In this document: one piece after another, positions 36,701-47,532 of the stretch
Layout: each line of letters opens with the position of its first letter
Numbering within the stretch: position 1 is the first letter of the stretch
Assembly: GCA_963839285.1 (NCBI GenBank)
Contig: CAWIUN010000020.1
Coordinates: 124,001-188,000 of the forward strand
Length of the DNA stretch: 64,000 nucleotides
Reading direction: 5' to 3'
From: DASSSQ01 sp963839285
GTDB lineage: Bacteria; Actinomycetota; Thermoleophilia; Gaiellales; Gaiellaceae
Notes under the pieces: model-generated
Seen by the model: the letters and a program-made list of their open reading frames with translations, nothing else
Database searches by the model: none
Told to the model about the DNA's origin: nothing
Program-made: the position numbers and the translations under genes

Positions 36701-39700
36701 GCTCGGAGCCGTGGTGTCGACCGTCCAGGTGTGCGAGTCGGCAGCACCCGTGTTGCCCGCCGTGTCGGTCGCGCTCACCGCGAAGGTGTGCGAGCCCTCG
36801 CCGAGGCCGGAGAGCGCGTGCGGCGAGGTGCAGGCGGCGTAGGCGCCGCCGTCGAGCGAGCACTCGAACGTGGACGCCTCGCCGGCGGAGAAGGCGAAGC
36901 TCGGGCCGGTGTCGTTCGAGGGGCTCGGCGGCGCGGCGTCGATCGTCGCGGCGGGGGCGGCCGTGTCCACCGTCCAGCTCGCCGTCGCGGCCGAGCCGGC
37001 GTTGCCGGCGGTGTCGGTGGCGCGGACGTCGACCGAGTGCGCGCCGTCGGCGAGCCCGCTCAGGGCCAGCGGCGAGGTGCAGGCGCCGTAGGCGCCTCCG
37101 TCGACCGAGCACTCGAAGGTCGACGTCTCGTCGGCGGAGAAGGCGACGCTCGCCGACGTCGAGCTGGTCGGGCTCCCCGGCGCCGAGTCGATCGCGGTCG
37201 TCGGGGCGGTCAGGTCGATCGTCCAGCCGTAGCTGTCGGAGGGGCCGGTCGTGCCGGCGCCGTTCTTGCCGCGCGCCGCGGAACGTGTGGTCGCCCTCGG
37301 CCAGGCCGCTGTAGCTCGCCGGCGAGGTGCAGACGGCGAAGGCGACGCCGTCGAGCGAGCACTCGAAGGAGACGGCGTCGGCGGACGAGAACGTGAAGCT
37401 CGCCGAGGTGGCGGTCGGTCGGGTCGGCGGGCCCGCCGTCGATCGTCGTCGTCGGGGCGGTCGTGTCGATCGTCCACGTGTACGACGCCGCCGCGCCGGT
37501 GTTGCCGGCCGCGTCGGTGGCCTCGACGTCGAAGGTGTGGGAGCCGTCCGTGAGGCCGGCGTAGCTCTCCGGCGAGGCGCACGCGGCGAGCGCGCCGCCG
37601 TCGACGCGGCACTGGAACGAGATACCGCCGTCGGCCGACGAGAAGTCGAAGTCCGCCGAGGTCGCGTTCGTCGGGTCGTCCGGGAAGCTGTCGATCGTGG
37701 CCGTCGGCGCCGTCGTGTCGACCGTCCACGCGAAGTCGGCGGCGGAGCCGGTGTTGCCGGCGTCGTCGGTGGCGCGGACGTGGAAGGCGTGAGCGCCCTC
37801 GCTCAGGCCGGCGTAGCTCTTCGGCGAGGCGCAGCCTGCGAACGCGCCGGCGTCCAGCGCGCACTCGAAGCTCGTACCGCCGTCGGCCGAGGAGAACGTG
37901 AAGGTCGCGCCCGTCGCGTTGGTCGCAGCGGCGGGGCCGGAGTCGACGGTCGCGGTCGGGGCGGTCGTGTCGACCGTCCACGAGTAGTCGGTCGCCGCGC
38001 CCGTGTTGCCGGCCGCATCCGTCGCGCGGACGTGGAAGGCGTGCGCGCCCTCCGCCACGCCGGTCAGCGAGAGCGGCGAGGCGCAGGAGGCGAAGCCCGC
38101 GCCGTCGAGCGCGCACTCGAAGCTCGTGCCGCCGTCCACCGACGAGAAGTCGAGGCTCGCGGAGGTCGCGTTCGTCGGGTCGGCCGGCCCGCCCGAGAAG
38201 ACGACCGTCGGCGCGAGTCATGTCGACCGTCCAGGTGGAGGTCGTGTCGGCGCTCGTGTTCCCGGCCGCGTCCGAGGCGGCGACGTGGAAGGTGTGCGAG
38301 CCCTCGCCGAGGCCCGTGTAGGAGACCGGCGAGGTGCACGCGCCCCAGGCGCCGCCGTCGAGCGCGCACTGGAAGGTGGCGCCGCCGTCCGGCGACGAGA
38401 ACGAGACCGTGGCGTCGGCCGAATTCGTCGAGCGCGGCCGGAGCCGAGTCGATCGAGACCGCGGGGGCGGTCGTGTCGGCCGTCCAGCCGTAGGAGGCCG
38501 GCGTGCCCGTGTTCCCGGCCGCGTCGGTGGCCTCGACCGCGAACGTGTGCGCGCCCTCGGCCAGGCCGCCCTGCGAGAACGGCGAGGTGCAGGTCGCGAA
38601 CGCTGCGCCGTCGAGCGAGCAGAGGAAGCTCGTGCCGCCGTCCGGCGACGAGAACGAGAAGGCCGCCGTCGTCGAGGCGGTCGGGTCGCCCGGCTGGGAG
38701 TCGATCGACGCCGTCGGGGCGGTCGTGTCGACCGTCCACGTCTGCGAGTCGGCGGCGCCCTGGTTGCCGGCGGTGTCGGTCGCGCGGACCTCGAAGGTGT
38801 GCGAGCCGTCGCCGAGGCCGGCGAGCGCGTGCGGCGAGGTGCACGCGGCCCAGGAGCCCGCGTCGAGCTTGCACTCGAAGGTCGGCGGCTCGCCGGCCGA
38901 GAACGCGAAGCTCGGCGCCGCGTCGTTCGACTGCGACGGCCGGGCCGAGTCGATCGTCGCGGTCGGGCGCGGTCAGGTCGATCGTCCAGCTCGCGCGTCG
39001 CCGGCGCGCTCGTCGAGCCGGCCGTGTCGGTCGTGCGCACGGCGAAGTCGTGCGCGCCGGCGGCGAGGCCGCTGTAGGTCGTCGGCGAGGTGCACGCCTG
39101 GTAGGCGCCGCCGTCGATCGCGCACTCGAAGGTGCCCGCCTTCGTCGAGCTGAACGCGAAGGTCGCGTCGGTCTGGTTGGTCGGGTCGGCGGGCGCCGAG
39201 TCGATCGAGGCGACCGGCGACACCGTGTCGACCGTCCACGTACGCGCTCGCCGCCGCGCCGGTGTTGCCGGCCGCGTCGGTCGCGCGCACCTGGAAGGTG
39301 TGGCTGCCGTCGGCGAGGCCGGTGCGCGAGTCCGGCGAGTGAGCACGAGGCCCAGGCGGCCGCGTCGAGCTTGCACTCGAAGGTGGAGCCGCCCTCGTCG
39401 GCCGAGAAGGAGAAGCTCGCCGAGGTCTGGTTGGTCGGGTCGGCCGGGGCGGATGTGATCGTCGTCGTCGGGCCGGCCGTGTCGACCGTCCAGGCGGCGT
39501 TCGCGGCCGTGCCGGTGTTGCCGGCCGTGTCGGTCGCGCGCACGTCGACCGCGTGCGCGCCGTCGGCGAGGCCGGTCAGCGCGAGCGGGGAGGCGCAGGC
39601 GCCGTAGGCCCCGCCGTCGACGCGAGCACTCGAAGGTCGAGGCCTCGTCGGCGGAGAAGGCGACGCTCGCCGACGTCGGGTTCGTCGGGGACGCGGGAGC

Positions 39701-42700
39701 GGAGTCGATCGTCGTCGTCGGCGCGGTCGTGTCGACCGTCCAGCCGTAGGTCGCCTCGCCGCCGAGGTTGCCGGCGCCGTCGGTCGCGCGCAGGTGGAAG
39801 GTGTGGGCGCCCTCGCGCGAGGCCGCTGTAGGAGGCGGGCGTCGAGCACGAGGCCCAGGAGCCGCCGTCGAGCTTGCACTCGAAGGTGGCCGACTCGTCT
39901 GCCGAGAGGTCGAAGCTCGCGGGGTCGCGTCGGTCGGGTCGGCCGGGCCGCCCGTGACGGACGCGGTCGGAGCGGCCGTGTCGACCGTCCAGGTGGCCGA
40001 CGCCGGCGTCGCGTCCGCGTTGCCGACCGAGTCGAGCGCGCGCACGTCGAAGGTGTGCGAGCCGTCGGCGAGGCCCGAGAGCGCGTGCGGCGAGGCGCAC
40101 GCCGCCCAGGAGCCGCCGTCGAGCCGGCACTCGAAGGTCGCGCCGCCCTCGCTCGCCGAGAAGGCGAAGCTCGGATGTCGCGTCCGGCGACTGCGCGGCC
40201 GGTGCGGAGTCGATCGTGGTGTCCGGCGCGGTCAGGTCGACCGTCCAGCCGTAGCTCGCGGTCGTGCCCGCGTTGCCGGCGTCGTCGGCAGTCGCCTTCA
40301 CGTCGAAGGTGTGCGCGCCCTCCGTGAGGCCGGTGAGCGAGCTGGGGGAGGTACACGCCGCGAACGCGCCGCCGTCGAGAGAGCACTGGAAGCCGGAGAC
40401 GGGCTCGTCGGCCGAGAAGGTGAGGGTGGCCGAGGTCGAGCCGGTCGGGTCGGAGGGCTCGAGTCGATCGTCGTCGCCGGGGCGGTCAGGTCGACCGTCC
40501 AGCCGTAGCTCGTCGTCGTGCCCGCGTTGCCGGCGTCGTCGGCGGTCGCGCGGACGTCGAAGGTGTGCGCGCCCTCCGCGAGGCTCGAGAGCGAGGTGGG
40601 GGAGGTGCACGCCGCGAACGCGCCGCCGTCGAGAGAGCACTCGAAGCCGGCGACGCTCTCGGCCGCGGAGAAGGAGAAGGTCGGTGCGGTGTCGTTCGAC
40701 GGGTCGGCGGGGCTCGAGTCGATCGTCGTCGCGGGCGCGGTCGTGTCGACCGTCCAGCCGTAGCTCGTCGTCGTGCCCGCGTTGCCCGCGTCGTCCGCGG
40801 TCGCGCGGACGTCGAAGGTGTGCGCGCCCTCGGCGAGCGGCCCGGCGTAGCTCTTCGGCGAGGAGCACGCGACCCAGCCGCCGCCGTCCATCTGGCACTC
40901 GTAGCCGCTGACCGACTCGTCCGCGGCGAAGGTGAAGCTCGCGGCGGTGGCGTTCGTCGGGTCGGCCGGCTGCGCGGAGATCGTCGTCGCCGGCTGCGTC
41001 GTGTCGACCGTCCACGCGTAGGAAGCCGCGCCGCCGAGGTTGCCGGCGGTGTCGGTGGCGCGCACGGCGAACGTGCGCGAGCCCTCGGCGAGGCCGGAGA
41101 GCGCATGCGGCGAGCTGCACGCTGCCCAGGCGCCCGCGTCGAGGCGGCACTCGAAGGTGGCGGCCTCGCCGGCGGAGAACGCGAAGCTCGGCGCCGTGTC
41201 GTTCGAGGCGCTCGCCGGGCTCGAGTCGATGGTCGCCGTCGGCGCCGTCGTGTCGACCGTCCAGTTCCGGGTCACGGCCGCGCCGGCGTTCCCGGCCATG
41301 TCCGCGGTGGCCTTGACGTCGAAGCTGTGCGCGCCGTCGGCGAGACCGGAGTAGCTGACGGTGCCGCGGTCGCAGGCCGCGTAGGCGCCGCCGTCGAGCG
41401 AGCACTGGAAGCCGGTCACGGACTCGTCGGCCGAGAAGGTGAACGTCGCGGCTCGCGCTCGAGACCGCGCCGCTCGGGCCGGAGTCGATCGTCGTCGTCG
41501 GCGGCGTCGTGTCGATCGTCCACGTCGGTCGAGGACGGTCGTGCCGGCGTTTCCGGCCGCGTCCGCGTCGGCCTTGACCGAGAAGGTGTGGCCGCCGGCG
41601 GCGAGCGGTCCGGCGTAGGTCTGCGGCGAGGAGCACGCCGCCCAGGCGCCCGCGTCGAGCTTGCACTGGAAGCCCGGCACCGACTCGCTGGCCGAGAAGG
41701 TGAAGATCGCGCTCGTCGCGTTGGTCGGGTCGTTCGGCGCGCCGGTGATCGTCGTCGCCGGCGGCGTCAGTGTCGACCGTCCAGCCGAACGAGCGTCGCC
41801 GAGCCGGCGTTGCCGGCCGTCGTCCGCGGTCGCCTTGACCGTCGAAGGTGTGCGCGCCCTCGGCGAGCCCGCTGTAGGAGGCGCTGCCGCGCGGAGCAGT
41901 CGGCGTACGCGCCGCCGTCGAGCGAGCACTGCATCCCGGTGACGGACTCGCTCGCGCTGAAGGTGAACGACGCGGCCGTCGCGTTCGTGACGGCGCCCGG
42001 GTCGGTCAGGATCGAGACCGTCGGCGCCGTCGTGTCGATCGTCCAGGTCGCCGAGGCCACGGTGCCCGGGTTGCCGGCGTCGTCGGCGTTCGCCTTGACG
42101 TCGAAGGTGTGCGAGCCCTCGGTGAGGCCGCGTGTAGCTCGCGGTGCCGACGGAGCAGCCGGCGTAGGCGCCGCCGTCGATCCGGCAGGAGAAGCCGGTG
42201 ACCGACTCGCTCGCCGAGAAGGAGAGGCTCGCGGAGGTCTGGTTGGTCGGGTCGGCGGCTGCGCCGAGATCGTCGTCGTCGGCGCGGTGGTGTCGACCGT
42301 CCAGGCCGTACGCGGCGCGCGTGCCCGCGTTGCCGGCGTTGTCTGCGGTCGCCTTGACGAAGAAGGTGTGCGAGCCCTCGGCGGGGCCGCTGTAGCTCTT
42401 CGGCGAGGTGCAGGCCGCGTAGCGCGCCGCCGTCGAGCGAGCACTGGAAGCCGGTGACCGACTCGCTCGGCGGAGAACGAGAACGTCGCGCCGCGTCTGC
42501 GTTCGTCGGATCGGACGGATTCGAGTCGATCGTCGTCGTCGGCGCGGTCGTGTCGACCGTCCAGCTGTCGGCCGCCGACGCGCCGCCGGCGTTGCCGGCG
42601 AGGTCGGCGATCGCCTCGCGCCTGGAAGCTGTGCGCGCCCTCGGCGAGCCCGGAGAAGGTGTCGCCGTCGTGCAGGCGCGTCAGCCGCCGGCGTCGAGGC

Positions 42701-45700
42701 AGCACTGGAAGCCGGTGACCGTCTCGTCCGCGGAGAAGGTGAAGGTCGCGCTCGTCGCGTTCGTCGGGTCGGCCGGGCCGCCGCTGACCGTCGTCGGTCG
42801 GCGCGACCGTGTCGACGGTCCAGGTCCAGGTCGCGTCGGCGCTCGTGGTTTCCGGCCGGGTCGATGCGAGTGGACGGCGAAGGTGTGCGAGCCGTCGGCA
42901 GAGTCCGCTGTAGCTCTTCGGCGAGGTGCAGGCGGCGAAGGAGCCGGCGTCGAGCTTGCACTCGAAGGTGGCCGTGCCGTCGGTCGAGGAGAACGAGAAG
43001 CTCGGCGACGCGGTGGGCGAGTCGCGGCCGGCTTCGCAGTGATCGAGACGTCCGGCGCGATCGTGTCGATCGTCCAGGTCCACGTCGCGTCGGCGCTCGT
43101 GTTCCCGGCGGGATCGACGGCGTGGACGGTGAAGGTGTGCGAGCCGTCGGCGAGGCCCGCAGTAGCTCTTCGGCGAGGTGCAGGCGGCGAAGGCGCCGCC
43201 GTCGAGCTTGCACTCGAAGGTGGCGGTGCCGTCGGTCGAGGAGAACGTGAAGCTCGGGGAGGCGTTGGTGGACAGGGCGGGCGGGTTCGAGTCGAGCGAG
43301 ATCGAGGGCGCGACGGTATCGACCGTCCACGTCCAGGTCTGGACGGCGCTCTGGTTCCCGGCCGGGTCGACCGCGTGGACGTCGAAGGTGTGCGAGCCGT
43401 CGGCGAGGCCGGCGTAGCTCTTCGGGGAGGTGCAGGCCGAGTAGGCGCCGCCGTCGAGCTGGCACTGGAAGGTCGCCGTCCCGTCCGGGCGAGGAGAAGG
43501 AGAAGCTCGGGCTCGCGGTCGGGGACTGGGCGGCCGGCTTCGACGTGATCGACGCCGTCGGCGCCGTGTTGTCGACCGTGATCGTCTGCTTGGCCGAGTC
43601 GAGGCGTGTTGCCGGCGTTGTCGGTCACGCGCGCGAGCGACCTGGTAGGTGCCGTCGGCCGGCTGCGAGCTCCACGTCACGGAGTAGCTCGGCCCGGTCG
43701 AGCTCGAGCCGATCGACGTCGACGGCGTGCACGAGCCGCCCGCGCAGTAGAGGTAGGCGACGCTCGCGACGCCCGAGGTCGCGTCGGCCGCGGTCGCCGT
43801 CAGCGCCTGGCCGTTCCGGATCGACGCCGGCAGCGCGGTCAGCGTCGCCGTCGACGGCTGCGTCTTGTCGATCCGGATCTGCGTGCCTGCGGTCTGCACG
43901 GACTCGGCGTTGCCCACCCGGTCGAGAGAGAAGTACTTGACCGTGAAGGTGCCGTCGCTCGAGAGCACGACCGAGGTGCCGGACGACGAGCCCGTCGTCG
44001 GAGTCGAGCCGTCGGTCGTGTAGTAGGTGGTCGAGACGCCCGAGCCGGCGTCGGTCGGCGTCAGCGTCACCGTCTGGTTCGTGTTCTTCCAGCCGTTGCC
44101 GATCGAGCCCGTGTCGTCCGTGGTCGAGGGAGCGGTCGAGTCGGCGGTCGGCGTGAAGCTGGCGCCTGCGCCGGTGCGGCCGGCGCCGTCGACGACGGCG
44201 ACGCTCTGGGTACCCGGCGCGGCGGGTGTCCCCGTCCACGAGTAGGTCCGGCTCGCGCCGGAGCCCGAGGTCGTCCAGAAGGTGGGGAAGGAGTAGCTGC
44301 CGACGCCGGACTCGGCGTCCGAGCCGCTCGCGGTGACGGTGAACTGGCCGGCGACGCCGGGCCGGTAGTAGACGGTCGAGCCGGAGGCATACGCGTTCGT
44401 GAAGCTGCCGAAGGAGAGCGAGGGCGCGCCGGGGTTCTGCAGGTCGACCTTTGCGGTGCCGCTCGCCGCCGACCACGCCGAGGTGTTCCCGACCCGGTCG
44501 GACTCGGCCAGCCGGTAGCGGTAGCACTTGCCGTTCTGGACGGTCGCGTCCGGGTTCGACACCGTCGTCCCCCAGGTGCCGGGGAAGACGCCACAGCTCG
44601 CCGTTCGTGAGCGTCGTCTCGTCGCGCTGGTAGACCCGCGTGGTCGTGTCGACGCCGGAGCCGGCGTCGGTACCGTCGGTCGCGGTGAGGTCGACCGAGG
44701 CCGAGGTGTAGTACGCGGGCGGGGAGGTCAGCGCGACCGACGGCGTCGTCGGCGCGGTCGAGTCGTTCGTGATCGTGATCGGGGTGCCGGTCGTCGACCT
44801 GAAGCGCGTTGTCGCCGGCGACGATCGCCTGGGCGCCCGGCGAGGTCGAGGCGCCGGCGCTCCACGTGTAGGCGCTCGAGGTGTAGCTCGGCCCGGTCGT
44901 GACCGTCTGGTGGCGTGCGTGACGCTGCCCGAGCGTGCGTCGGGTAGGTGACGGACTTCGGCCCGGAGCCGGAGTCGGCGATCGCGTCCGAGATCGTGAA
45001 GCTGCCGGCCGCCGAGCCGCGGTAGTAGATCGTGCCGCTCGCGCCGCCGGGGTTGGTGAAGTAGGAGTTGCCGTGAGCCGACCGTGATCGAGAAGGCGTG
45101 CGTCGGCGCGCGTGTCGTCGGCCGGCGGGTGCGTGATCTTCGTCACACCGTCGTTGAGCTGCAGGTTCAGCGATCGCGTTGTGCGGGTTCCCGCCCATCG
45201 CAGTGGTCACGTGGAGCCAGACCTCGACGTAGAGGTGCTCGTTGGCGGCCAGGCGTGAAGGCAGGCAGCGAGAGGTTGATCGTCGTACGTGGTCAGCGAC
45301 GCGCCGGCGAGGACGTCGGTCGTGACCGTCGGTCGGCGCCTGTACGAGCGTGTTGCCGGTGATCGAGCTGCCCGTGACCGCGACCTTCCAGACGCCGATC
45401 GCGGCCACGCCCGAGCCGTTGCCGCTGCCGCCCTGGCTCTGCGTCTCGATCGCGAAGCTCCAGGTTCCCGCAGGGAACCCCGTGCTGCCGGCCGCGTCCA
45501 CGACGAAGCCGTTGCCGCTCGGCGTGGTCGACGGGGACCCGACGGGAGCCGCCGAGTTCGTGACGTTCGGCTGGAAGACGAAGTAGCCCGCCGACTTCGC
45601 GGTGTCGACGACCGTGTTCTGGTTCGCCGCCGGACGGGGCCGCAGTGACGAGCTGATTCGACCCGGTCACGACCGAGCTCGTGGTCGAGAGGTAGAGCGG

Positions 45701-46453
45701 GGAGGGGTAGTCGACCGCCGGGTCGATCGTGTACGGCTGCGGGAGCCGCCGGTCGTCGAGGCGGAGGGCGAGCGTCGTGCCCCGCGAGGCGTGACGGACC
45801 GACCAGCGGAGGCCGCGCGGCGTGACCGAGATCCCCTGCTCGTTCAGGACCGCAGGCGGCGCCACCGACATCCGGACGGCGCCGTCCGGACCGACCAGGT
45901 CGACCCGGCCCTCAGGAGTAATCCTCGACTCGAGGTCGAGGGTCGAGAGCTTCCACGTCCAGGTCCGGATCCCCTGGTGCCGGTCGACGGTGAGGAACGC
46001 CTCGGTGCGTTTGTCCGAGACCGTGATCGTCTCGCTGCCGTACGGCGTCGAGCGGGAGACGCCGTTCGCGTACCGCCGCCAGGTCGAGACGCTTTCGTTC
46101 GAGGTGGGTCCGTCCGCGGTGAGGGAGACGGCGCCGGCGCCCGCGTGCTTGACGGTGTAGCCGCTGTCGCCGATCGTGACGGTCACCTGCCGCGCCGGCT
46201 TCCTGACGAGCGGTGCGCGGGACTGCGGCGGCCCGAGCGCCTTCGCCAGGAAGGCCGGTGCGGTGGTCGACTGCCGGCCGAGCTCCAGACTGGTGAGGGT
46301 CGCGGCGAGGCCGGCGGCGGCGAGCGCGATCAGCGCGACGGCGAGGCGGAACCAGAGGAGCTCCGCGAGCGCGGCGAAGCGCCCGGCATGTGCCGAACGC
46401 TTCTGATGGGCCGCAGTTCCCGGAAGCTCGTCATAGTTGCCGTCCGCACGCAT
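24390..46453 (-). CDS. giant multidomain surface protein (about 7,300 codons), many frameshifts
   Basis: One gene is inferred because the N-terminal part, repeats and C-terminal part follow in order on one strand with no other start or stop structure between. Order from the N-terminus: cytoplasmic tail and one membrane segment (about residues 33-58); a head domain with repeated beta-strand patterns up to about 45640; chitobiase/Ig-like modules (YYTTDGSTPT, GVSTTYY); about 56 repeats of about 83 residues; OmpL47-like and Ig modules (27-29 kb); then FN3, PASTA and a receiver-like fold. No LPXTG motif is seen. Membrane-anchored adhesin or wall-spanning fibre is the likely role (inference). Frames at both ends (24390-26573 and about 45640-46453) are intact. 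Confidence 0.8.
25085..25535 (-). other. fibronectin III plus PASTA domains in the giant protein
   Basis: FN3 (about 25270-25535): PPSPPTDFAGVV, LTLRWAPGSDNSG and YSLLVNGQPY are the usual FN3 strands. PASTA (about 25085-25265): GRTLADAAAALSARGFGLGG, then PAGTVVGPADVQLRTKGAKIDLVVS. PASTA domains bind uncrosslinked peptidoglycan in kinases and PBPs, so this part may contact the cell wall. Confidence 0.7.
29100..43560 (-). repeat. tandem array of about 56 repeats, about 250 bp each
   Basis: The segment encoding TWTVD (tcgaccgtcca on the plus strand, with a few one-base variants) recurs about 56 times between 29380 and 43318 at spacings of about 243-262 bp. Each unit reads, in order, SFAFSAD, FECSLDGG, two residues later ACTSP, then GLADGAHTF, VRATDAAGNTG and WTVD. 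Two cysteines about 11 residues apart occur in almost every unit and could form a disulfide within the repeat. Units in the middle (34-36 kb) are nearly identical; the ends are more divergent. Confidence 0.85.
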
Positions 46454-46463
46454 CGTGCGTGCG
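46445..46463 (-). promoter_or_regulatory. hairpin over the start codon of the giant gene
   Basis: CGCACGCA and TGCGTGCG pair perfectly around a three-base loop; on the minus strand the ATG (46451-46453) lies at the loop and descending stem. No Shine-Dalgarno precedes the ATG. The structure could mask initiation. Confidence 0.5.
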
Positions 46464-46680
46464 CCCTCACCGATCCGGCTATCGGCAGATCACGCGCCGG
46501 CTGAAGCGGTTTCCCGCGCGAAAGTGATAGGGATGCGGAAATCCCCCGCGCGAGGGAGGTCGTGACTCCGGTTCCGCGACGGCGCCCGCCCGGCCCCTTC
46601 GTGTCCTCGATCGGAGCCTCTACGTCAACTGGAGGTTGAAGTGTGCGAGCTGTGCGTACGTTCCGATCGAGACCTGGGCG

Positions 46681-47509
46681 TTAGGCAAGGAGAACTTGTG
46701 CGAGTCGTGCGGCGTCGTCGAGCGTAGGACCGAAGACGAGCGCGGTCGAGGTTCCACGCCGTTCGAATGCGATCGGTCCGGCCTCGGATGTCCAGCACGC
46801 GGCAGCCGCGCACTCCGCCGCGGTCGGCGTGGAGGTCGAGGGCGCGCCGAACGCCGCGTGGACGTAGGCGGCGGCCGCGTCTGCCCACTGCTGCGCGTCC
46901 GCCTCGGTGTCCCAGTCGAGGCGCAGCGCGACCGCCTCGCCCGCCGGGCCGCGGTAGAGGGCGGAGCGGCCGCCGCCCCAGCCGGCCGCCGCCGCGTTCA
47001 GGCCCGGGACACCGAAGACGGCCAGGAGCGCGCGGACGTCGAGCTCGCCGAAGGTGTCGTCGTGGACGAGCTGCCATCCCTCGGGTTCGGCCGGCAGCTC
47101 GATCGGGAGCGCGGACTCGTGCATCAGGTACGGCTCCATGTGGAGGATCTGCTCGGTCGTCTGGGGCAGCTCGCGCAGCGCGGCGCGGGCGACCTCGGCA
47201 CCGCCGACGTTGTTCAGGATCGCCGCGAAGCGGAGTCCGCTCGTGCCGGAGAAGCCCTGCTCGAGCGCCAGGAAGCTCTCGATCGGCCGCGCCGCCGCCT
47301 GCGTCGTCCGCTTCCTGCTCGCGTCGGCCTTGGCCTTCGCCTTGGCGCGCGCGGCCGGCAGGACGCTGCCGAAGAGCTCGGCGACGCCCTCCGTCGCGGC
47401 AGCGGCGGCGAGTGCGGCGTCGCGGCCGCTGCGGCGGACCTCGAGCGCCTTCCGCGCGCCGGAGGCCTGGTCCTGGAGTGAAGCTGTGCCGGTCGACCGA
47501 GCGTCACTC
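46681..47509 (-). CDS. hypothetical protein resembling the C-terminal part of a metallopeptidase-like actinobacterial family
   Basis: About 275 residues with at least one frameshift close to the start (47460-47509); the exact start is uncertain. An Ala/Lys/Arg-rich N-terminal part (ARAKAKAKADASRKR) is followed by RFAAILNNVGGAEVARAALR, LPQTTEQILHMEPYL, DDTFGELDVRALL and AAGWGGGRSALYRG. The TTEQILH and GWGGGRxALY patterns recall long actinobacterial proteins whose N-terminal part has a zinc-peptidase HExxH site; none is visible here. Divergent from the mutase gene, upstream of the giant gene on the same strand. Confidence 0.55.
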
Positions 47510-47532
47510 TGACCGAGGCCCGTTTTGCGACA

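Noticed and set aside
29100..43560. Regular about 250-bp repeats that could be mistaken for a CRISPR or satellite array
   Set aside because: The units are translated in one frame into a coherent protein repeat with conserved residues; the spacing is far too long for CRISPR and no cas genes are present.
24333..46504. Long open frames on the plus strand opposite the giant gene
   Set aside because: Composition is that of antisense frames in GC-rich coding DNA (Arg/Gly/Ala-rich, no motifs), while the minus strand gives recognisable domains.
46454..46680. Possible cyclic di-GMP riboswitch before the giant gene
   Set aside because: I looked for the conserved core and tetraloop-receptor pattern and did not find a convincing match; only simple inverted repeats are seen.
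46636..46730. Plus-strand peptide with two Cys-x2-Cys pairs resembling a zinc ribbon
   Set aside because: It starts in an intergenic gap but runs antisense into the hypothetical gene, continues as low-complexity Arg-rich sequence and has no ribosome-binding site.
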